DNA of 6,322 bases from ATZT02 sp964639395 (lineage in GTDB: Bacteria; Actinomycetota; Actinomycetes; S36-B12; UBA5976): assembly GCA_964639395.1 (NCBI GenBank), contig CAZXCT010000071.1, forward strand, positions 1 through 6,322. Reading direction: 5' to 3'. Position 1 is the first letter of the stretch, and the number at the start of each line of letters is the position of its first letter. The position numbers and the translations under genes were made by a program. A model generated the notes under the pieces. That model did not search any database. It saw only the letters and a list, made by a program, of their open reading frames with translations, and was not told the DNA's origin. This document shows, piece by piece, positions 1 through 5,995 of this stretch.

Positions 1-700
1 CTGAGGTGAATTGCCAGATAAGAACCACGATGAAGGCAGGCCATGAGAGCGGAAGAATGATTCGGAAATAGGTAGTAAACATGCCGGCGCCATCCACACG
101 GGCGGCTTCGATGAGCTCGTTGGGGATTTGGGCATAGAAGTTTCTAAAGATCAGGGTGACTATGGGTATGCCATAGATGATGTGAGAGATGACTAGGGCG
201 TAGATAGTTCGGTTAAGGCCAGTGCCAACAAAGATTTGAACCAAAGGAATCATGATTGCCTGGTAAGGGATGAACATACCGAAAAGAAATAGGGTGAAGA
301 CGAGGTTTGAGTAAGGGAACTTCCATCTGGCGAGGATGAAGCCATTAATAGAGCCTAAGAAGGCTGAGATAAGGGTTGATTGGATAACGATGGTGAAGGT
401 GCGCCACATCGTTTCAGAGAGAACTCCCCAGGCAAATACCCAGTTACAGCCACCGTTTTGAAAGTTATTGGTGAAGTTTCCGCCGGTGTTACCGCAGTCA
501 GAGAATAAAAGGTTGGTTGGTAAAAAGAACGTTCGAGATGGGATCATTTCTTCCATTGGCTTGAAAGAACCGGCAAACATTACATAAATAGGCATCAAGA
601 TAAATGCGAGCAAGGCAACTAGGGCTGCGTAATGAAGAATCTTAAAAAATATTTCTTTTGCTGTCATCTTTCTTTTAGGAGCGTTTACAGTGAGGGTCAT
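1..700 (-). CDS. Carbohydrate ABC transporter permease, MalG-like (partial, 3' end off window)
   Basis: This is the second inner-membrane subunit of a binding-protein-dependent sugar importer (binding_protein-dependent transport family, MalG/GtsC type). The frame is open from the ATG at 700 to the left edge, giving 233 codons. Family members are usually 270-310 residues, so roughly the last 40-75 residues are missing. Visible are a basic N-terminus, a first membrane segment at about residues 23-44, further segments near 100-120, 132-157 and 165-186, and the cytoplasmic EAA loop at 193-219 with core EAARVDGAG (198-206), which docks onto the ATPase. A long extracytoplasmic loop after the first segment carries Cys69 and Cys85. 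The start is fixed by the ATGA overlap with the upstream permease stop and by an AAAGGAG ribosome site. It pairs with the preceding permease as a heterodimer. Isoleucine codons are strongly ATC-biased, unlike the plus-strand operon. Confidence 0.93.
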   Translation of the reverse strand, partial: MTLTVNAPKRKMTAKEIFFKILHYAALVALLAFILMPIYVMFAGSFKPMEEMIPSRTFFLPTNLLFSDCGNTGGNFTNNFQNGGCNWVFAWGVLSETMWRTFTIVIQSTLISAFLGSINGFILARWKFPYSNLVFTLFLFGMFIPYQAIMIPLVQIFVGTGLNRTIYALVISHIIYGIPIVTLIFRNFYAQIPNELIEAARVDGAGMFTTYFRIILPLSWPAFIVVLIWQFTS

Positions 701-1611
701 TTTCTATTCTCTCCTTTATAGACGCTAACTAAGTAGGGGACGACGATGATGGCGGTGACGATAAGCAAGATAGAAGCGATGGCAGCGCCCTTACCAAAGT
801 TGGTGGCATCAAAAGTTGTTACCCACATATAAACCGCGGGGGTTTCGGTGCGGTATTGCTTGAATGAAACGGCAACCACAAGGTCGAATACTTTTACCGA
901 GATATGACCAAGAATTACTAGTGCTGATAAGGCGGCTGGGCCAAGCAGAGGGAAAAGAACTTTTGTGTAGATTTGAAATTCGTTTGCACCATCGATGCGA
1001 GCGGCTTCTCTAACATCATCTGGGATACCTCTAAAGCCCGCTAAGAATAAAGCCATGATGTAGCCAGAGAACATCCAAATTGCAGGTAAAGCTAAAGCTG
1101 ACATACCCCAAGTATTTGTTTGCCACCAAGGGTTTTGTAAAGCACCAAGCCCAACTGTTTTAAGTAGCCAGTTCAAACCACCAGCGTTTTCGTCGACATT
1201 TGGGTTCATTAAGAAGCCCCAAACTAAACCTGAAGCAATAAATGAAAGTGCCATTGGAAAAATAAATGCCGAGCGGAAGAAACCTTCACCCTTAATACCG
1301 CGCTCTAGTAGCACTGCCATGATCAAACCGATGAGCATGGTGCCACCAATAAATGCGACAGTAAAGATTAAAAGATTTTGCATCGAGTTTTGAAAGCGAT
1401 CTTCAATAATTAACTCGCCATAATTTGCTAAGCCAATTGGCTCACCAGTTGAATTAATACCTTTGCGATTTGTTAAAGAGAGTAAAAAGTTTCTAAATAG
1501 TAAAACGTAAACGAAGTAAAAAATTAAACCAATAGATGGAAGTAATATCAATAAACCTGGTAGCCAGTGCGGGAGTTTTTTGCGTTTTAAGGCCTTTGGT
1601 TTAACGCTCAA
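697..1611 (-). CDS. Carbohydrate ABC transporter permease, MalF-like
   Basis: First inner-membrane permease subunit of the sugar importer (MalF/GtsB-like, 304 residues from the chosen start). It has a Lys/Arg-rich N-terminus, then about six membrane segments (roughly residues 16-40, 79-101, 115-135, 167-192, 224-248 and 275-297). The EAA loop with EAARIDGAN at 202-210 contacts the ATPase. I chose the TTG at 1611 because a near-perfect AAGGGGG ribosome site lies 6 bases upstream and because residue 1 then directly precedes the basic pre-membrane stretch. The frame also stays open upstream to a GTG at 1677, but that codon lies in a stem-loop, has no ribosome site, and would add 22 residues unlike the family. 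The gene follows the binding protein and overlaps the second permease by 4 bases. Codon choice shifts from ATT/TTA-rich at the 5' end to ATC/GTC-rich at the 3' end. Confidence 0.93.
   Translation of the reverse strand: MSVKPKALKRKKLPHWLPGLLILLPSIGLIFYFVYVLLFRNFLLSLTNRKGINSTGEPIGLANYGELIIEDRFQNSMQNLLIFTVAFIGGTMLIGLIMAVLLERGIKGEGFFRSAFIFPMALSFIASGLVWGFLMNPNVDENAGGLNWLLKTVGLGALQNPWWQTNTWGMSALALPAIWMFSGYIMALFLAGFRGIPDDVREAARIDGANEFQIYTKVLFPLLGPAALSALVILGHISVKVFDLVVAVSFKQYRTETPAVYMWVTTFDATNFGKGAAIASILLIVTAIIVVPYLVSVYKGENRK
711..717 (-). promoter_or_regulatory. Ribosome binding site for the second permease
   Basis: On the minus strand AAAGGAG lies 10 bases upstream of the ATG at 700, inside the last codons of the first permease. 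With the ATGA stop/start overlap it supports translational coupling of the two membrane subunits, as expected for equal amounts of a heterodimer. Confidence 0.75.
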
Positions 1612-1617
1612 GAAGTT

Positions 1618-1624
1618 CCCCCTT
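1618..1624 (-). promoter_or_regulatory. Ribosome binding site that decides the TTG start
   Basis: AAGGGGG on the minus strand, 6 bases before TTG (1611-1609). It is one base from the AAGGAGG consensus and is the only good ribosome site near the 5' end of this permease gene, so it favours the TTG start over the upstream in-frame GTG at 1677. Confidence 0.7.
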
Positions 1625-1660
1625 GAATATGAGTGGTGTAGAGGTAAATCTAAAACAAGT

Positions 1661-1699
1661 GACCTTCTGATGAACACTTAGGGTGTCCATCAGAAGGTC
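1661..1699 (-). terminator. Intergenic stem-loop between binding protein and permease (read-through terminator or processing hairpin)
   Basis: Bases 1661-1677 pair with 1683-1699. Every position is Watson-Crick except 1673/1687, which is a G-U wobble in minus-strand RNA, giving a 17-bp stem with a 5-base loop (CCTAA in the RNA sense). Downstream in the transcription direction is ACTTGTTTTAGATTT, a broken U-rich tract rather than a clean poly-U. It sits 35 bases after the binding-protein stop and 49 bases before the permease start. In sugar ABC operons such hairpins commonly act as leaky terminators or 3' stabilisers, giving more binding protein than permease. That role is inferred; the hairpin is directly visible. 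Confidence 0.8.
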
Positions 1700-1734
1700 T
1701 TCAGCCTTAAAGGCCGATTACTTGTGTTTTGGTG

Positions 1735-3048
1735 TTATTCCGCTAACGCGGCAGCTGCCAATTTAGTTTGGAAGCCTGCGATATCGGTTGCACCGTTTGC
1801 CTTGAATTCAGACACAACTGCTTGGAGTTCTGACTGAGCAGCGTTGGTTGCAACTGCACCGTGTGCAAATGAACCAGCTAGTTTGTCAGTCTTCCAGTCA
1901 GCCAAAGCGGTTTGTAGGTATTCACCGTACAAAGCTTCATCTGAGTCAGTGCGTGCTGGAATTGAGCCCTTCTTTGGATTGAAGGCATCTTGTCCAGCTT
2001 GTGAACCTGCAGCCTTTAACCAGCAAATTGATGCATCCGCATTTGGAGCATTCTTTGCAAGTGTGAAGGAGTCAGATAGCCACATGTAAACGCCAGCGGT
2101 ACCTGGGAATGGTGCCCATGCGTAATCCACATTCGGGGTTAGACCCTGAGATAGGAATTGTGCATCGGACCAGTCACCCATAACGGTGAAGCCAGCATTA
2201 CCGTCTAGCACTAACTGTGCAGCAGGTGCCCAGTCAATTGCGTCTGCATCTTCATTTGCATAAGTAAGCAATCTTGCATAGGCCTCTAGCGCTTCGGTTG
2301 TCTTGGCGCTTGCCCAGATTGCTTCACCTTCACCCTTGATGTGCAACTTGTTGTAATCCTCGACACCGAGGGTTGACAACAATACGCTCTCTAGCAAGTG
2401 AACTTGTGCCCATGCAGTTGCAAGTGCTAATCCAGTTGCGCCAGCGTCCTTGACAATGTCAAGAGCAGTGAACAATTCGTCCATTGTGGTTGGAGGGGTA
2501 ATTCCAAGTGCTTCTGCAGTCTTTGGATTCCACCAAATCAAGTTGGAACGGTGAATGTTAACTGGAACGGAGTAAATGTTTCCGTCAGTGTAAGTCACTT
2601 GTTCGATCAAATCGGCTGGGAAAGCATCATAGAGACCAGCTTCTTCATAAATGAAGTTAATTGGTTCTAGCTGTCCAGCTTCGATGTAGCTAAGTAATTC
2701 TTTACCAGCGTGTGCTTGGAAAGAATCCGGTGGTTGACCAGATTCTAGGCGGCTAACAAGAACAGCCTTTGCGTTGAAACCAGCGCCACCGGCAACGGTT
2801 GCGTTGACAAATTCAACATCTGGGCATTGCTCTTCGAAAGCTCCAACAAGTGCTGCTAAGCCTTCAGCTTCGCCACCACTTGCCCACCATGAAAAAACTT
2901 CAACTTCGCCTGATGGCGCTGCTGAAGAACTTCCTGATGAACTGCCTGAATCGGTTGTTTCGTCAGCGCTATCTCCAGCGCTTGAACAACCTGCAAGTGC
3001 AATCGCTACTGCTAGCGATAGACCTGCGATTTTCCGTGTTGAAAACAT
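1735..3048 (-). CDS. Sugar ABC transporter substrate-binding lipoprotein, glucose/mannose (GtsA)-like
   Basis: Extracytoplasmic sugar-binding protein of the ABC importer (family-1 solute-binding fold), 437 residues. A lipoprotein signal is clear: basic MFSTRK start, hydrophobic stretch, lipobox LAGC with the lipidated Cys at 21. Residues 22-48 form a Ser/Gly/Asp/Ala-rich linker to the membrane surface. The mature domain begins VEVFSWW (49-55), followed by SGGE (57-60), GQPPDSFQAHAG (104-115), GFTVMGDW (286-293) and KGSIPARTD (360-368); in my recollection this set is typical of the glucose/mannose-binding branch. Many Trp residues could stack on sugar rings. The two non-lipid cysteines, C75 and C342, might form a disulfide. 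The ATG start has a strong AAGGAG site 5 bases upstream (3054-3059). It is the promoter-proximal gene of the transporter operon, followed by a hairpin and two permeases. The substrate may differ from glucose given the divergent oxidoreductase operon. Confidence 0.93.
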   Translation of the reverse strand: MFSTRKIAGLSLAVAIALAGCSSAGDSADETTDSGSSSGSSSAAPSGEVEVFSWWASGGEAEGLAALVGAFEEQCPDVEFVNATVAGGAGFNAKAVLVSRLESGQPPDSFQAHAGKELLSYIEAGQLEPINFIYEEAGLYDAFPADLIEQVTYTDGNIYSVPVNIHRSNLIWWNPKTAEALGITPPTTMDELFTALDIVKDAGATGLALATAWAQVHLLESVLLSTLGVEDYNKLHIKGEGEAIWASAKTTEALEAYARLLTYANEDADAIDWAPAAQLVLDGNAGFTVMGDWSDAQFLSQGLTPNVDYAWAPFPGTAGVYMWLSDSFTLAKNAPNADASICWLKAAGSQAGQDAFNPKKGSIPARTDSDEALYGEYLQTALADWKTDKLAGSFAHGAVATNAAQSELQAVVSEFKANGATDIAGFQTKLAAAALAE

Positions 3049-3097
3049 TCATTCTCCTTCTGTGAGAATTAGTACGGATTTCTCTGGCAAGACTAGT

Positions 3098-3126
3098 CGT
3101 ATAGGGTTCTGAGCCCAAGTTTTCAG
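3098..3126 (-). promoter_or_regulatory. Candidate promoter for the transporter operon
   Basis: On the minus strand, CTGAAA (3126-3121) and TATACG (3103-3098) are separated by exactly 17 bases and match the -35 and -10 consensus at four of six positions each. This would place the transcript start near 3091 and give a leader of about 40 bases before the ATG at 3048. The match is moderate, so this is a suggestion only. I found no equally convincing promoter for the plus-strand operon in the same intergenic stretch. Confidence 0.3.
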
Positions 3127-3155
3127 GCCAAAAGTTATCGGACTGTAATTTATAG

Positions 3156-3171
3156 ACCAGTTTCAACTGGT
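3156..3171. promoter_or_regulatory. Perfect 7+2+7 palindrome, candidate operator
   Basis: ACCAGTT-TC-AACTGGT is a perfect inverted repeat with a 2-base centre, lying in the middle of the region between the two divergent operons. Size and symmetry suit a dimeric helix-turn-helix regulator that could control both directions. It is about 30 bases upstream of the candidate minus-strand -35 box. The half-site resembles GntR/FadR-type TGGT/ACCA elements but with the arms in the opposite order, so the regulator family cannot be assigned. No regulator gene lies in the window. As RNA the 2-base loop would be too tight for a full hairpin, which favours a protein-binding DNA site. Confidence 0.5.
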
Positions 3172-3280
3172 ACAGATGGGGTTTCTGGGGCGGTTCAAAT
3201 AACCCCTATGAAAGCAGTCTCAAAAATCCCCGAGAGTAGTGTTTTCTTCAAGTTGCCAGGTCAAATTCGAAAGGGACATA

Positions 3281-3949
3281 GTGTCATCAAATAAGGCGAA
3301 AGATTCTGAAGTTTTTGCTCTGATTAAAGAGAAGCTTTACACCCCAGTGATCGGGGACATCTTGGATCAAATGGGATATATGAAACAGTTCTTGCCTTTT
3401 GAAATACAACCTTTGAAAGAAAATATGCGAGTAGTGGGCCGTGCGATGCCAGTTGTGGTTGAAGATGTTTCGGGATTTCAAGTGAAGCCATTTGGATTAT
3501 TAACCGAAGCGCTCGATCAACTTGAATCAAACGAAATTTATTTAGCACGCGGTGCACAAGTGCCTTGCGCTGCTTGGGGTGAAATCATGACAGCCACTGC
3601 AAAATTACGCGGATGCGTTGGGGCAGTAGTTGATGGGTTTCATAGAGATACCCCACAAATGTTAGAAATGAATTTTCCGATTTTTAGTAGAGGAAAATAC
3701 GCACAAGATTCTGGGCCAAGAGCCGCGGTAAAAGAATTTAGAGTTCCGGTAAAAATTGGACAGGTTGAAGTCAAGCCTGGAGATATCGTTTTTGGTGATA
3801 TGGATGGAGTGTTAATTATTCCGCAAGATATCGAATCTGAAGTTATTGAAAAATCTTTAGAAAAAGCTAGCACTGAAAATACAGTTCGCGATGCAATTGA
3901 AAAAGGTATGAGCGCAACTGAAGCATTTGCAACATACGGAGTTTTATAA
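3281..3949 (+). CDS. RraA-like protein / putative HMG-type (class II) pyruvate aldolase
   Basis: Member of the RraA/4-hydroxy-4-methyl-2-oxoglutarate aldolase family (often misnamed demethylmenaquinone methyltransferase), 222 residues, cytoplasmic. Visible signatures from this start are the N-terminal TPVIGDILDQMG (21-32), the central AWGEIMTATAKLRG (98-111), VVDGFHRD (116-123) with the substrate-binding Arg122 and metal-binding Asp123 of the aldolase branch, and PGDIVFGDMDGV (166-177). The usual acidic residue three positions after that Asp is Gln126 here. The GTG at 3281 is chosen because AAAGGG lies 5 bases upstream; an in-frame GTG at 3239 has no ribosome site and would add 14 residues. 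It is the first gene of a four-gene operon with three dehydrogenases, so cleavage of a 2-keto acid, or decarboxylation of a beta-keto acid, in sugar catabolism is likelier than RNase E regulation. Substrate unknown. Confidence 0.85.
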   Translation: MSSNKAKDSEVFALIKEKLYTPVIGDILDQMGYMKQFLPFEIQPLKENMRVVGRAMPVVVEDVSGFQVKPFGLLTEALDQLESNEIYLARGAQVPCAAWGEIMTATAKLRGCVGAVVDGFHRDTPQMLEMNFPIFSRGKYAQDSGPRAAVKEFRVPVKIGQVEVKPGDIVFGDMDGVLIIPQDIESEVIEKSLEKASTENTVRDAIEKGMSATEAFATYGVL

Positions 3950-4951
3950 ATGTTGCCAACTAGACCACTTGGTCAAACCGGAATGCAAATCACCACACTC
4001 GGCTTAGGTGCCTGGGCAATTGGTGGTGGTGAATGGTTTGCCGGTTGGGGCGATCAAGATGATGCTGATTCAATTGCGGCAATACGTGCTGCGGTTGAGA
4101 GCGGTATTAATTGGATTGATACCGCAGCCGTTTATGGATTAGGACATTCTGAAAAAGTTGTAGGAAGAGCCTTAAAAGATTTTTCAGAAAATGATCGCCC
4201 GTTAGTTTTTACTAAGTGTGGCCGCGTAGGTGACCCAACGAAACCTAAAGAGCAACCAAAAAGTATTGGCAGAAAAGACAGTATCGAAGCCGAAGTAGAT
4301 GCTTCTTTGAGAAATCTTGGGGTGGAAAGAATCGACCTGATGCAGGTGCACTGGCCTAGTGAAGATGTGCCCTTAGAAGATGAGTGGAACACCTTGGTTG
4401 AGCTTAAAAACAAAGGCAAAATCAGGGCGATTGGTTTATCAAACCACAACCCAGAGTTGTTAGATCGCGCTGAAAAAATCCATCACGTTGAAACTTTGCA
4501 ACCACATTTTTCAGTTATTACTCGAAAGGCCGGGGCAAATGAATTGCCTTGGTGTCAAGAACATAACGCTGGGGTAATCGTTTACAGCCCAATGGAAAAC
4601 GGAATTTTAACTGGTTCATTTAGCGCAGAGCGAGTTGCTGCATTACCAGATAATGACTGGCGCAAACGTAGCCCAAAGTTCACGACTAATTTGCAGGCGA
4701 ATTTAGCGTTAGCTGAAAAATTAAGTGTGATTGCAAAAAGACGCGGTGTGCCAACTGCTGCAATTGCGTTGGGTTGGGTATTAGCTTGGCCAATGATTTC
4801 AGGTGCAATTGTTGGAGCACGAAACGGATCGCAAATTGCTGGCTGGATTGATGGGGCTAATACAGTTTTAACCGATGAAGAATTAAATGAGATTGCCAAA
4901 GCGGTAGATGAAACCGGCGCTGGCGAAGGCCCAAATAAACCAACGAAGTAA
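3950..4951 (+). CDS. Aldo/keto reductase, IolS/AKR11-like
   Basis: Soluble NAD(P)(H)-dependent oxidoreductase of the aldo/keto reductase superfamily, a TIM barrel of 333 residues and full length. The catalytic tetrad is complete: Asp57 (WIDTA), Tyr62 (AVYGLGHSE), Lys89 (VFTKCG) and His134 (MQVHWPS). Other family marks are GLGAWAIGGGEW (18-29), IGLSNHN (161-167), YSPMENGILTG (212-222) and the cofactor-phosphate region IVGARNGSQ (287-295). The N-terminal part most resembles Bacillus IolS-type AKR11 enzymes and the sugar 1-dehydrogenases related to them. The ATG directly abuts the TAA of the preceding gene, with GGAG (3938-3941) 8 bases upstream, so translation is likely coupled. In this operon it probably oxidises a sugar or reduces a keto-sugar; direction, cofactor and substrate cannot be read from the sequence. 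Confidence 0.92.
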   Translation: MLPTRPLGQTGMQITTLGLGAWAIGGGEWFAGWGDQDDADSIAAIRAAVESGINWIDTAAVYGLGHSEKVVGRALKDFSENDRPLVFTKCGRVGDPTKPKEQPKSIGRKDSIEAEVDASLRNLGVERIDLMQVHWPSEDVPLEDEWNTLVELKNKGKIRAIGLSNHNPELLDRAEKIHHVETLQPHFSVITRKAGANELPWCQEHNAGVIVYSPMENGILTGSFSAERVAALPDNDWRKRSPKFTTNLQANLALAEKLSVIAKRRGVPTAAIALGWVLAWPMISGAIVGARNGSQIAGWIDGANTVLTDEELNEIAKAVDETGAGEGPNKPTK

Positions 4952-4969
4952 AACTAAATTAAGGAACGC

Positions 4970-5995
4970 ATGCAGAATTTAGGGCTAGTCAATTTCGAAA
5001 ATAAAAAAGGCGCGGTAGAAATTAGAGAAGTGCCTACCCCTGAAATTGGCGAAGATGATGTTTTGCTTGAAGTCAAAGCTGTGAGTGTTTGCGGGAGTGA
5101 TTTACACCAATGGCATGCTACTCAAAGTTGGCAGGTTAATTACCCGGTTATTTTGGGACATGAATTTGCCGGTGAAATAAGTACGCTAGGTAAGCGAGTA
5201 AATAACTTTAAAGTTGGCGAAAGAGTTGTTAGCGAAACTGCTGCCCACATAAATTTTGATAGCCCGATGACTCGTAGTGGTGTTTACAACTTAGATCCAG
5301 ATCGAAAAGGATTTGGCTATGGCGTTAATGGCGCGATGACAAAATTTGTGAAAGTGCCAGCAAGACTTTTACATCAAATACCTGAGAGTTTAAGTTTTAC
5401 GCAAGCGGCGCTCACTGAGCCGTGTGCTGTTGCCTATAGCGCGACGATTGCACCTGGCAGATTAAGAGTGGGCGATCGAATTGTGGTTTATGGCCCGGGG
5501 CCAATTGGGATTTTGTGTGCAGCGATGGCAAAACTTGGAGGAGCTGAAGTAGCCCTAGTTGGTTTGGAATCAGATCGTAAAAGATTAGAAATTGCTCGCG
5601 AGGCTTACGGTGTTGAGCCGATTGTGGGGGATGCAAAAGATTGGGCTTTAGCATCTGATGGATACGGTGCGGATGGCGTAGTAGATGCGGCAGGAGTTTC
5701 AGCAACTTTAAAAGCAGCATTAGGTGTTGTAAGGCCAGATGGCTGGATAAGCAAAGTTGGCTGGGGCCCACAACCTTTAGATTTTTCACTTGACCCATTG
5801 GTAGCAAAAAATGTGGCACTACTTGGCAGCTTTAGCCATAATTGGCCTATGTGGGAGCGAGTATTAAATTTACTTGGCTCAAAACGTTTAGATGTAGATC
5901 CCTTGATTGGTGGAGTTTGGCCATTAAATGAATGGCAAGAAGCATTTAGCAAAATGCAATCGCAAGAAGTAATTAAGTCGGTAATCACCCCATGA
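4970..5995 (+). CDS. Medium-chain zinc-type dehydrogenase (sorbitol/threonine dehydrogenase-like) lacking structural-zinc cysteines
   Basis: Cytoplasmic NAD(P)-dependent polyol/alcohol dehydrogenase of the MDR superfamily, 341 residues and full length. Catalytic-zinc ligands are present: Cys41 (VCGSDLH), His64-Glu65 (ILGHEFAGE) and Glu150 (LTEPCAVA). The Rossmann domain has GPGPIG (175-180), and Glu200 at the end of the next strand fits NAD preference. The structural-zinc lobe keeps its usual length (about 91-110), but all four expected cysteines are replaced by Asn95, Ser98, Thr101 and Asp109; flanking SETAAH and RSGVYNL still align. The enzyme probably binds only the catalytic zinc, as mammalian sorbitol dehydrogenase does. 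The ATG has AAGGA 4 bases upstream after an 18-base gap; its stop overlaps the next gene by ATGA. It likely oxidises a secondary hydroxyl of a sugar, polyol or sugar acid. Confidence 0.92.
   Translation: MQNLGLVNFENKKGAVEIREVPTPEIGEDDVLLEVKAVSVCGSDLHQWHATQSWQVNYPVILGHEFAGEISTLGKRVNNFKVGERVVSETAAHINFDSPMTRSGVYNLDPDRKGFGYGVNGAMTKFVKVPARLLHQIPESLSFTQAALTEPCAVAYSATIAPGRLRVGDRIVVYGPGPIGILCAAMAKLGGAEVALVGLESDRKRLEIAREAYGVEPIVGDAKDWALASDGYGADGVVDAAGVSATLKAALGVVRPDGWISKVGWGPQPLDFSLDPLVAKNVALLGSFSHNWPMWERVLNLLGSKRLDVDPLIGGVWPLNEWQEAFSKMQSQEVIKSVITP

Noticed and set aside
1704..1714. GCCTT-A-AAGGC inverted repeat just after the binding-protein stop
   Set aside because: A one-base centre leaves only about a 3-bp RNA stem; the adjacent 17-bp hairpin is the real structure.
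1844..2089. Plus-strand open frame inside the binding-protein gene
   Set aside because: It is antisense to a clearly coding lipoprotein gene, its translation is low-complexity with no recognisable motif, and it has no ribosome site that I can see.
3091..3098. GACTAGTC 8-base palindrome near the candidate minus-strand -10 box
   Set aside because: Palindromes of this length arise often by chance, and symmetry does not extend beyond 8 bases.
2774..3166. Several overlapping open frames on both strands at the binding-protein 5' end and divergent region
   Set aside because: They are Ser/Pro- or Leu-rich by-products of the lipoprotein linker codons and of intergenic DNA; the real gene has a lipobox and a strong ribosome site.
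3239..3280. Upstream GTG (3239) as start of the RraA-like gene
   Set aside because: No ribosome site precedes it and the 14 extra residues are unlike the family; GTG 3281 has AAAGGG at good spacing.
3275..3285. GACA-TAG-TGTC inverted repeat at the start codon of the RraA-like gene
   Set aside because: A 4-bp stem with a 3-base loop is weak and expected by chance; no support for a regulatory hairpin.
5412..5988. Minus-strand open frames opposite the medium-chain dehydrogenase
   Set aside because: They mirror a gene with complete catalytic motifs, and the translations (His/Leu/Gln-rich) look like reverse-complement artefacts.
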